From NCBI RefSeq assembly GCF_030409055.1, contig NZ_CP116619.1:4751128-4815127 (forward strand): a stretch of DNA of 64,000 bases, written 5' to 3'. The notes below the pieces were generated by a model that saw only the letters and a program-made list of their open reading frames with translations, was not told the origin of the DNA and did no database searches. The position numbers and the translations under genes are program-made. Numbering within the stretch: the stretch's first letter is position 1; each line of letters starts with the position of its first letter. Below, piece by piece: positions 46,846 to 53,831 of the stretch. This DNA comes from Trichocoleus desertorum NBK24. Lineage in GTDB: Bacteria; Cyanobacteriota; Cyanobacteriia; FACHB-46.

Positions 46846-47211
46846 CTACAATCCGATGAATTCAGCGCAATCTAAAGCAGCGATTTGCTGAACCATTGCA
46901 GCTCTGGCCCCTATCTTCGCGACAGAATATTGATTTCTAACTAGCTCTAGCTCAACCATTGCCTTGGCTTTGGCTGCGATTAATTGGCCGAGGTTATGGA
47001 GTGCTTCTTGATAACTGGGATCGCTTTGTAAGAGTTCAAAGCGCACAGCCTTACGTTGGGGGTCGTTCTTGTAGTCGCCAAAAGCAATTTGAGCATCGAC
47101 TCTGCCTTCTATTGAAGTGATGATGCGCTTGGCTTGAGTGATCTGGAATTCGAGATCGTTGACGAGAGTGGAAGCTTGGGCAATAGCTTGGGGATAGTCT
47201 TGTAAATTCAT
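46846..47211 (-). CDS. Coiled-coil protein, module copy 2 (121 aa)
   Basis: MNLQDYPQAIAQASTLVNDL and QIAFGDYKNDPQRKAVRFEL align end to end with the 121-aa product at 24173 (same length, about 60 percent identity by eye). The palindrome TTCCCCAATTGGGGAA lies right after its stop, as it does in copy 1. Function unknown. Confidence 0.8.
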   Translation of the reverse strand: MNLQDYPQAIAQASTLVNDLEFQITQAKRIITSIEGRVDAQIAFGDYKNDPQRKAVRFELLQSDPSYQEALHNLGQLIAAKAKAMVELELVRNQYSVAKIGARAAMVQQIAALDCAEFIGL

Positions 47212-47339
47212 GGTTGAACACTTCCGTAGGGCAATGTGTGGACAGGTAAGGCTTGTTGCGGTTCACCGATACCAGACAGGAGCAAAACCAGGAGTAGGGT
47301 AAGGGCGATCGCGGCTTGTGTACGCTGTTCTGAATTCAT
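47208..47339 (-). CDS. Small membrane protein, module copy 2 (43 aa)
   Basis: MNSEQRTQAAIALTLLLVLL and LSGIGEPQQALPVHTLPYGS; same length and membrane helix as the product at 24045-24176. It is coupled to the next gene by ATGA, as in copy 1. The repeated arrangement shows the pair moves and works together. Confidence 0.78.
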   Translation of the reverse strand: MNSEQRTQAAIALTLLLVLLLSGIGEPQQALPVHTLPYGSVQP

Positions 47340-47476
47340 GAATGATGAAGAGTGATCTCGTGAGAGCACTGATGGCTCTTTAGAGTTGTCCGGGTTAGCG
47401 TAAAAGAACGAATTTCTTTGCTAGAGCGATCGCCCCTACCGCATATAAGGAGCGATCGCTTTTTTCTTGGAGCTAC

Positions 47477-47866
47477 TTAGAAGGGGCAGCCATCTTCAGG
47501 CACCCAAGTCTCGTTAATTTTCCAGCAAGCATCGAAGTGATTGCGGATGATCCGGGTGATGAAGGCAAAGCGATCGTTGTTCGTTACGAGGTCAACTAGG
47601 CGCTCGTTGCCTTGACAGTCTTCGAGCTGGATGATTAAGCGGGTGGATTGCTTGGTGATGGGGCGATCTTGATCCATCACTGAGAGGTAGGTGTAGCCAT
47701 CTACTAGAGAGAGGCTGTCGATTTTGGCAGGGGCAATGGAACGGACTTGCTCTTCTAGGTAGGTTTCGAGTTCTAGTTGAGCAGTTGCTTGAATGCGACC
47801 AGAGCCACGCTCTTCTTCAGCAAAAACAGGCGCGATTGACTCGACGCGATCGGGCGTGTATACCAT
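47477..47866 (-). CDS. ERGSGR-motif protein (129 aa)
   Basis: The N-terminus has FAEEERGSGRIQATAQLELE and TYLEEQVRSIAPA, elements also seen in the 105-aa product at 23461 but in other order. The remaining 80 residues form an alpha/beta domain (STRLIIQLEDCQGNERLVDL, ITRIIRNHFDACWKINETWV). It is the first gene of the duplicated module here and faces a divergent XRE gene. Function unknown. Confidence 0.72.
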   Translation of the reverse strand: MVYTPDRVESIAPVFAEEERGSGRIQATAQLELETYLEEQVRSIAPAKIDSLSLVDGYTYLSVMDQDRPITKQSTRLIIQLEDCQGNERLVDLVTNNDRFAFITRIIRNHFDACWKINETWVPEDGCPF

Positions 47867-47955
47867 AGTGATTAAGACCTTTAATTAAGGGTTGTCTTAG
47901 AGAGAAGGCGGTTTCTGATTGGCGTCGGGACCGCCTTTTCTCTATGCTTATTATG

Positions 47956-47987
47956 CGTCAACATGTTGACGGTGTCAATTAGTTGAC
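47956..47987. promoter_or_regulatory. Operators between divergent module and XRE gene
   Basis: CGTCAACATGTTGACG (47956-47971) is a perfect 16-bp dyad, and GTCAATTAGTTGAC (47974-47987) is a second with the same GTCAA half-site. A single half-site GCGTCAGCAAG lies near 48011. These are likely bound by the next gene's product. Confidence 0.75.
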
Positions 47988-48050
47988 GCAATATTCTAAA
48001 GCACTATCTTGCGTCAGCAAGCTGTGTTAGTATCTTGACAGGGTTAGGGC

Positions 48051-48269
48051 ATGGACATGAAACAACTTCGTGAACGCCTCGGCCTCCGTACCGTTGATGT
48101 CGCTTCTCGCCTAAACGTAGGGGAATCAACAGTACGCAATTGGGAGCACGGTCGTTCCGTACCCCGATTTGAAATCGTTTCTGATCTACTGCGGCTGTAT
48201 CAATGCAGTTTTGAGGAGCTAGATCAGGCGGTTAGAGAGTCCAAAGCACAAGCAGGAGGCACAGACTAG
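48051..48269 (+). CDS. XRE-family regulator (72 aa)
   Basis: MDMKQLRERLGLRTVDVASR, LNVGESTVRNWEHGRSVPRF is a complete XRE helix-turn-helix. The short tail ends SKAQAGGTD. It lies to the right of two GTCAA dyads and so probably controls both directions. It would be the third repressor-type switch in this window. Confidence 0.88.
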   Translation: MDMKQLRERLGLRTVDVASRLNVGESTVRNWEHGRSVPRFEIVSDLLRLYQCSFEELDQAVRESKAQAGGTD

Positions 48270-48350
48270 GCTTCCAATAACAAAGCGATCGCTTCCCTCG
48301 TCAAAGTTTCGCGATCGCCGTTCACTGCACGTCCGTCAAGAGGCACAGCT

Positions 48351-49229
48351 ATGAATATCCTATCCGACTCCGTACTCGTGGAGTCTAAATCCGCACGTGA
48401 AAACCAGCTCACGGCACTCAGCCACGACCGCGCGACTGAAGTACTGAACAAAACTAAAGCTCTGTTCTTTGCCTTGTGGCAAGGAGTAGGGCTTGCAACT
48501 ACAGAGCAAGTAGCAGAGTTCTATGAGGTCTCTACAGAAAATGCTCGGCAACTCGTCAGAACTCATCGCGATGAGTTTGAAGCAGATGGACTGAAAACCT
48601 TAAAGGGTAAAGCTCTCAATGAAGTGCGTGATCTCTTATCACTCACTTCTAAAAGCGTGAATGCCACCATCTGGACTCCTCGCGCTGCTCTGCGTCTCGG
48701 CATGCTGCTGCGGGACTCCGAAATTGCTAAAGCGATCAGAACTTCTTTGTTGGATGCAGTAGAGCAAATTATTCCGGCTCTTGCTCCCACTCCTGAGGCT
48801 CCTGCCCTCCCCTCGCCCGATCGCTTCACGCTACTCAAGGAAGCGGTGGAAATTGGCAACCAGCTTGGCGGCTTCGATGACCGTCAAAAGATGCTGCTCA
48901 AAGATCAACTGATGAATCTGCTCATGAAAGAGCGGCTACTGCCTGAAAGTTCATCTGTATCAGTCTTATCTGCTCATTCCGCAGCAGAACTCCAAGAACG
49001 GATAGAGATGCCCATCTCAGATCGTTGCCTCGACCTCGGCTATCGTCCCAACACCAAGCAACTGCTCAGAATCGGTCAAGTTGCCGCTGCCTTCTATCGT
49101 GGTCGCCACGGTCGCCCTCCTCAAAAGCGTGAGCAGTTCGTTGGCGGCACCACTCGCATGGTCAACGTCTACACCGCTGACGACCTCAGCATCCTTGACT
49201 CAGCTATTCATTCTGTGATGGGGGACTGA
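48351..49229 (+). CDS. Phage antirepressor-like DNA-binding protein
   Basis: The first 150 residues (LFFALWQGVGLATTEQVAEF, YEVSTENARQLVRTHRDEFE, IWTPRAALRLGMLLRDSEIA) match a common cyanobacterial family that resembles ORF6N/Rha-type antirepressors. A C-terminal domain (GYRPNTKQLLRIGQVAAAFY, GGTTRMVNVYTADDLSILDS) follows. A role in controlling phage genes is inferred. It starts an apparent operon of mutually overlapping genes to 52488. Confidence 0.75.
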   Translation: MNILSDSVLVESKSARENQLTALSHDRATEVLNKTKALFFALWQGVGLATTEQVAEFYEVSTENARQLVRTHRDEFEADGLKTLKGKALNEVRDLLSLTSKSVNATIWTPRAALRLGMLLRDSEIAKAIRTSLLDAVEQIIPALAPTPEAPALPSPDRFTLLKEAVEIGNQLGGFDDRQKMLLKDQLMNLLMKERLLPESSSVSVLSAHSAAELQERIEMPISDRCLDLGYRPNTKQLLRIGQVAAAFYRGRHGRPPQKREQFVGGTTRMVNVYTADDLSILDSAIHSVMGD

Positions 49230-49232
49230 GCC

Positions 49233-49550
49233 ATGCAGAATGCCATTGACTTTCCCTACCAGGGCTGGCTGATTCGCGTCGTTCCTGATGATCAAGGTTG
49301 GACGGCTCAAGCCCAGCACCCTCGTATGAAACAGTTTTGTACTGTGGCTGGCTCTTTTCTCATGGCCTCTGATGCCCTTCAAGCTGCTCTGAGCTACGTC
49401 ACTTGGGCCGCTCCTAGCTCTGCGGTGCATCAAGCACTGCAAGAACTGCGCCAAGCTCATCAACTCACTCAGCTCGAATCCAACGCCCTCGCCATCTCCT
49501 TCGACCAAGGTTGGCTCACTCACTTACCTGCCAGAGACCCGGAGAGCTAA
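49233..49550 (+). CDS. Tandem repeat-family protein 1 (105 aa)
   Basis: IDFPYQGWLIRVVPDDQGWT, SDALQAALSYVTWAAPSSAV and LQELRQAHQLTQLESNALAI. The next gene encodes an obvious paralog, and the one after a more distant one. They look like small alpha/beta proteins with a C-terminal helical hairpin. Function unknown. Confidence 0.75.
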   Translation: MQNAIDFPYQGWLIRVVPDDQGWTAQAQHPRMKQFCTVAGSFLMASDALQAALSYVTWAAPSSAVHQALQELRQAHQLTQLESNALAISFDQGWLTHLPARDPES

Positions 49551-49553
49551 GCC

Positions 49554-49880
49554 ATGAATCCTGTCATCGAATTTTCCTATCGGGGCTGGCTCATCCGTGT
49601 CAGTCTCGACGAAGCAGGCTGGAGTGCCAAGACTAAGCATCCCCACCGCCAGCAGTTCAACACCATTGTGGGTGCCTTCGCCTCTGCCGCTGATGCAATT
49701 CAGGCAGGTGTGAACTACGTCACCTGGACCAACCCTAGCCGCACCATGCAGCAACTGCTGAGAGAGCTGCGAGACAGTCACCACTTGAACCAGCAGGAAT
49801 ACCAGCACTTGTGCGTGTCCTTCGAGAAAGGCATGCAGCGCTTATTGCCCCTCAGAACTAAGCAGGAGTATGAGTCATGA
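49554..49880 (+). CDS. Tandem repeat-family protein 2 (108 aa)
   Basis: IEFSYRGWLIRVSLDEAGWS, ADAIQAGVNYVTWTNPSRTM and LRELRDSHHLNQQEYQHLCV align with protein 1 along the whole length (roughly 45 percent by eye). ATGA overlap links it to the next gene. Confidence 0.75.
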   Translation: MNPVIEFSYRGWLIRVSLDEAGWSAKTKHPHRQQFNTIVGAFASAADAIQAGVNYVTWTNPSRTMQQLLRELRDSHHLNQQEYQHLCVSFEKGMQRLLPLRTKQEYES

Positions 49881-50191
49881 CGATCGCTACAACTCTGATT
49901 CGGCCCAAGTACCTCCACTTCTACGGACTCGTCTACAAAGCGCAGTACCTCTGTCCCATTGCGGAAGAAGGCGGCTTTACCTATGAAGTGCTCACCTCCG
50001 AAGGCGAGTTCATGAGTAATAACAGTTACCACCCCTCACCCCAAGCCGCAATAGAAGCAGGCAAGCAGCTCATCGACCACTGGCTGTCTAGCCTCGTTAT
50101 TGGCTTGATGTATGACGAACTCTACGAGCAAGGCCGCATCGACCAGAAAGAATATCGCCGTCTGAGTGACTCAATGGGGGAGGTCAAGTAA
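49877..50191 (+). CDS. Tandem repeat-family protein 3 (104 aa)
   Basis: It shares the later part of the family (SPQAAIEAGKQLIDHWLSSL, LYEQGRIDQKEYRRLSDSMG) while its first 40 residues are diverged. It is the most distant of the three tandem paralogs. It overlaps the next gene by one base. Confidence 0.7.
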   Translation: MTIATTLIRPKYLHFYGLVYKAQYLCPIAEEGGFTYEVLTSEGEFMSNNSYHPSPQAAIEAGKQLIDHWLSSLVIGLMYDELYEQGRIDQKEYRRLSDSMGEVK

Positions 50192-50496
50192 TGCACCCAC
50201 TGCACCAACGCCAGAGAGCAGAATCTCGGTTGCTGCTTCTACCCGCAGACTTGCCCCTGCCCAAGTACCAATTTGGGCAGCAGGTGCAGTGGGGAGAGGA
50301 AGAGCAAGGCTACGGCATCATTCGCGGCTTGCAGTACTTCACCCCTCGCATGTCTGAGGCGATGTCCAACAGCCTCGACTGGGTGGGCTGGTCTTACCTA
50401 GTCGAGGTAGACCCCAACAGCCCGACGAGTAGCGGCATCGAAGACGTAAAGGAAGCAGACCTAGAACTGCGGGAGGCAAAGCCATGCACAGCCTAA
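50191..50496 (+). CDS. SH3-like repeat protein, one copy (101 aa)
   Basis: LPLPKYQFGQQVQWGEEEQG, YGIIRGLQYF and WSYLVEVDPNS form one SH3/KOW-like beta barrel unit, which recurs twice in the next protein. It ends 13 bases inside the next gene. Likely a binding module of unknown partner. Confidence 0.7.
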   Translation: MHPLHQRQRAESRLLLLPADLPLPKYQFGQQVQWGEEEQGYGIIRGLQYFTPRMSEAMSNSLDWVGWSYLVEVDPNSPTSSGIEDVKEADLELREAKPCTA

Positions 50497-51275
50497 CCCT
50501 CCCCCCTGAGTGGGGCTTACCGAAGTTCCACTTCAACCAGCCCGTGAAGCTGAAGCGCAATGGCGACATCGGCACGATTGTGGGATTGCAATACGAGCGC
50601 GGTGGCCCTGCAAAGGGATGGCACTACGAACTAGAGCTGCAACCCGATAGCGAAGCGTGGCAACCTGACTGGCTCGAATGTGCCCGTGAAGATGACCTAG
50701 AAGCGGTTGAAACGGTGAGTTGCTCCTGTGAGTTCGTCCCTGCCGCCTTACCTCTGTCCCGTGACGCTCGGATTCAAGCCGTGCTCTCTGGCATCTGTCG
50801 CACCCTGCACCAACCGCTAGAGCCTGCCGAGTACTGCCAGCGCTGGGTGTTCCATCCTCTGCACCTCCAGAACTATAAGCAAGCGTGCGATCAAGCCCTC
50901 GCTCAGGCTTGCGGTCTGCTGCCAACTGAAGTACAGCTCTGGGGTAAGGAATGGCGCAAACGTCCGGGCTACGTGCCCTACCTGCTGCGCCTAGCCGATA
51001 CCGTCAAGCGCTCTCAAGCTTTGGGTGTCTGCGCTTCCAAGCTCAAGAGCCAAATTTCAGAGCTGAGCCTTGCCCTGCCAGGGGGTATCCCTCGCCCCCG
51101 CTTCCACTTCTGGCAGCAAGTACGGATTGCAGATGAATGGAACGAACACGGCACCATCGTCGGCATGGAGTATCAAAATGGCTGGTGGTACTCCATCGAA
51201 CTAGACCCAGACACGCCTCATAAATTCATTGAACCCGTGCGTCACAGCTTCGAGACGGAGGTGCAACCACGATGA
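50484..51275 (+). CDS. SH3-like repeat protein, two copies (263 aa)
   Basis: One unit opens the protein (LPKFHFNQPVKLKRNGDIGT, GLQYERGG, WHYELELQPDS) and another closes it (PRPRFHFWQQVRIADEWNEH, GMEYQNGWWYSIELDPDT). Between them about 100 helical residues with AEYCQRWVFHPLHLQNYKQA are unlike the rest. The two-barrel plan could bind nucleic acid or a protein pair. Function unknown. Confidence 0.72.
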   Translation: MHSLTLPPEWGLPKFHFNQPVKLKRNGDIGTIVGLQYERGGPAKGWHYELELQPDSEAWQPDWLECAREDDLEAVETVSCSCEFVPAALPLSRDARIQAVLSGICRTLHQPLEPAEYCQRWVFHPLHLQNYKQACDQALAQACGLLPTEVQLWGKEWRKRPGYVPYLLRLADTVKRSQALGVCASKLKSQISELSLALPGGIPRPRFHFWQQVRIADEWNEHGTIVGMEYQNGWWYSIELDPDTPHKFIEPVRHSFETEVQPR

Positions 51276-52324
51276 GCACCTCCCCTAACCTGACTTACCT
51301 CAAGCTCTGCAAAGAGTACGTCCAAATCACCCAGCGCAACTACTGCGCCGCTAAAATCCTCGCCATCATCGAGGGTTGGCAGGCATGGAAGGCCAAGCAC
51401 AAGCTTGACGACTGGGTGAGGCTGACCCTAGAGCAAATCCGAGAACATCTGTTTGAGGAATACAGCATCGAAACCATTCGCCAAGCACTCGCCAAACTGA
51501 CCAACAAACTGCAACTCCTCAAACGGCGCAACAACCCAAAGGCCAAATACGATCGCGCCTACCAGTACCAACTAAACCGGGAAGCTATTGATGCAGCTCT
51601 GATCCAAAAACAGGCTAAAACCCTGACTCCATCTCATTTCACAAATCTAGGAGATGATGCCTCAGATTCTGGGAGTTCATTTCCTAGTTCAGGGGTCATC
51701 AACCCCCAAACCAGTGGTGATCATATAGAAATAGATTCCACTCTAGACACCTCAATAAACACCACAACAACGGAGCCACCCACCCTCCCTGTTGTTGTGG
51801 GTGTAGAGAAATCTGAAGATCCCAAGCCAGTAAGCGCCCCCCTTCCTGTTAAGTCTCATCCTGTTCTAGAAGCATTTGGGTCAGAAGTGGAACAGGTTGC
51901 AGAGGACGACTATTCCGCCGCTGCTCAAACCGCGATTTTTGAAAAAATTGAACAAGCAGGATTTCCGCTCACCTCACCTTTGAAGGCTGAAGTTCTAGCC
52001 GCTCCTCTCCAGGTGGTTACAGATGCTCTGGCTGCTGCCGTTGAGTATCGAGACAGACATGAAGTCAGAAATCCGATCGGCTTGCTCAGGGACGCGATTA
52101 GCCAGTGCTGGAAGCTAGGAGGAAGTGAGCATCCCAAAGCAACCAAAACCGCAGAACCAGGCTTCAAAGAATGGTTTGACCTGGCTCATCAGTTGAGGTT
52201 GGTGACTGCTAGCCAGATGATTGGAGGGGAGCAATACATCCTGACTAATGATGACGAGTGGGAGCCTTGGGACTTCTTAGCGGCTGCTTTTCCGATCGCA
52301 CGGCTCAGGCAGATGCTGGCTTGA
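51272..52324 (+). CDS. Second replication-initiator-like protein (350 aa)
   Basis: The N-terminal 95 residues (YCAAKILAIIEGWQAWKAKH, TLEQIREHLFEEYSIETIRQ, LAKLTNKLQLLKRRN) form a winged-helix region like that of the 499-aa protein at 11713. A low-complexity Ser/Thr linker follows, then a domain (FEKIEQAGFPLTSPLKAEVL, LAAAVEYRDRHEVRNPIGLL) common in cyanobacterial plasmid and phage replication-type proteins, and a helical end. A second initiator-like gene suggests that this block once belonged to another element. Confidence 0.65.
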   Translation: MSTSPNLTYLKLCKEYVQITQRNYCAAKILAIIEGWQAWKAKHKLDDWVRLTLEQIREHLFEEYSIETIRQALAKLTNKLQLLKRRNNPKAKYDRAYQYQLNREAIDAALIQKQAKTLTPSHFTNLGDDASDSGSSFPSSGVINPQTSGDHIEIDSTLDTSINTTTTEPPTLPVVVGVEKSEDPKPVSAPLPVKSHPVLEAFGSEVEQVAEDDYSAAAQTAIFEKIEQAGFPLTSPLKAEVLAAPLQVVTDALAAAVEYRDRHEVRNPIGLLRDAISQCWKLGGSEHPKATKTAEPGFKEWFDLAHQLRLVTASQMIGGEQYILTNDDEWEPWDFLAAAFPIARLRQMLA

Positions 52325-52488
52325 TAGTTGAGCAACTGGGCATCAACGTCAACCCACCGCTTGCCCAGTCAATTCGATCTACTGAGGAGCAGATCATTCT
52401 AGCCGTGATGGAAGCTCTCAAGGAAGTAATGGAAACTAGGGCCGTCACAAAACTTGCCAGGTGGTTCAGACGGGCAATTGAGGAGTGA
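52321..52488 (+). CDS. Small helical protein (55 aa)
   Basis: TTG 52321 overlaps the previous stop (TTGA). LIVEQLGINVNPPLAQSIRS with EQIILAVMEALKEVMETRAV; amphipathic helices. No family. The last gene of this operon. Confidence 0.5.
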   Translation: MIVEQLGINVNPPLAQSIRSTEEQIILAVMEALKEVMETRAVTKLARWFRRAIEE

Positions 52489-52752
52489 TGGCAACCCAAC
52501 GACAGCTCCACTCAGGAAAGCTTGCCTGAAACTGTTCGACGAGTGGTTTCCATTGGCAAGAAGAAAGGGTTAATCATTGCTAGCACTCAGGATTACGGAG
52601 CGCCAAGGGTGTTGCCTGCTAACGACCAGTGACTATTAGTCACCGATCTGCTACATTTACATCCTCTAAACACTCTGAAGTAGTTGGGACCCCTCGACGA
52701 GAGCACTAGGTCACTGTTAAAGTGAGGGCGGGAGATTTGTAATCAAATTCAA
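52489..52752. other. Gap before the methylase with a possible short frame
   Basis: A short plus-strand frame (ETVRRVVSIGKKKGLIIAST, ending at about 52632) lacks a good start and may be a remnant. Near 52629-52639 GTGACTATTAGTCAC is a perfect dyad around a single base. The methylase promoter is probably within this gap. Confidence 0.45.
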
Positions 52753-53811
52753 ATGCCTGGTAGCCAGCAACCGTCACTGATCATTACTCGTCCAGAACCG
52801 ACTATCTTCCGCTTTATCAAAGGCGATGCACGCAAAATAAAGGGCATTGAGGCAAAAACCATAGATTTAGTATTAACATCCCCTCCCTATTGGCAACGGC
52901 GTGATTATGGGCACAAGCACCAGCTAGGGCAGGAGAAAACACCTGCGGAATATGCTGAGGCCCTTGCTCAAACCGTTGATTCTTGGCGACCGCTTCTTCG
53001 CCCTCATGCATCAGTATTTATTAATATTGGCGATACCTACAGAGACGGTTTTTTATCAGGCACTCCAGCAAGATTTGAGCTTGCAATTAGGGATTTGGGC
53101 TGGAAAGTTGTTAATCATATTGTTTGGGCAAAAGACAATGGAATGCCAGAACCCAAACGAAACCATAGGTTAGTCAGTCGCCATGAATCCATCCTGCACC
53201 TAACTCTGGGACGAAACTATTATTTTGATATTCACGCACTAACCCAATATCTTGAGCGATCCTCAAATCCTGGCGACGTGTGGCAGTTTTATCACTCCCG
53301 AAATACGTCAAAGCACCTTGCTCCCTTTCCCCCCGATCTCGTTCACCACATCCTTCTGCTGGCTTGCCCCACTTGCGTATGTTCCGTGTGTGGCCAACCC
53401 TTTACCCCTATTCTTGCTCCAACCTCAGCCCTTAATCGGTCTAGACCTCAAGCGCGTCGTGCGCTTGAGATTTATGAGAATTCAAACCTTACTGAAGAGC
53501 ATCTTGCTGCCATCCGCGCTGTCGGCATTTCTGATGCCGGGAAGGGACAACAAATTCAGAAGGGTGCAGGTAAAAACTCCAAAAAAATTCAACAACTCGC
53601 ACAAGAGGCGAAAGAAATTTTGGGTGGGTACTTTCGTGAATTTACGTTCGCCCCAAAACATCAAGTCGGGTGGAAAACCTGCGACTGTCAAGCCCCTACT
53701 CACCCTGGTACGGTTCTTGATCCATTCGCAGGCTCAGGCACGACCCTTTCTGCTGCCAAAGTGCTAGGCTTTAATGCAATTGGGGTAGACCTTAACCCCA
53801 TCCAGCATTAG
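52753..53811 (+). CDS. DNA methyltransferase of the TSPPY type (N4C/N6A)
   Basis: VLTSPPYWQRRDYG (T42-Y46, catalytic motif IV) comes before LDPFAGSGTTLSAAK (S-adenosylmethionine motif I, about 325-333), the beta-class order; TSPPYW points to N4-cytosine. Between them lies a target-recognition region with a Cys cluster (CPTCVCSVCGQPF). VDLNPIQH ends the protein abruptly, without the usual last helix. It would mark host or phage DNA. It lies 20 bp before the nuclease-helicase, so the two likely form one unit, with the methylase giving self-protection. Confidence 0.9.
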   Translation: MPGSQQPSLIITRPEPTIFRFIKGDARKIKGIEAKTIDLVLTSPPYWQRRDYGHKHQLGQEKTPAEYAEALAQTVDSWRPLLRPHASVFINIGDTYRDGFLSGTPARFELAIRDLGWKVVNHIVWAKDNGMPEPKRNHRLVSRHESILHLTLGRNYYFDIHALTQYLERSSNPGDVWQFYHSRNTSKHLAPFPPDLVHHILLLACPTCVCSVCGQPFTPILAPTSALNRSRPQARRALEIYENSNLTEEHLAAIRAVGISDAGKGQQIQKGAGKNSKKIQQLAQEAKEILGGYFREFTFAPKHQVGWKTCDCQAPTHPGTVLDPFAGSGTTLSAAKVLGFNAIGVDLNPIQH

Positions 53812-53831
53812 ATGCTCTGCAACGATTCACC

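Noticed and set aside
50533-50925. Minus-strand frame of 130 residues
   Set aside because: It lies fully within the two-SH3 protein gene, is Arg/Ala-rich and has no neighbours on its strand.
52560-52632. Short gene ETVRRVVSIGKKKGLIIAST...
   Set aside because: No good start or ribosome site; listed only as a possible remnant in the gap.
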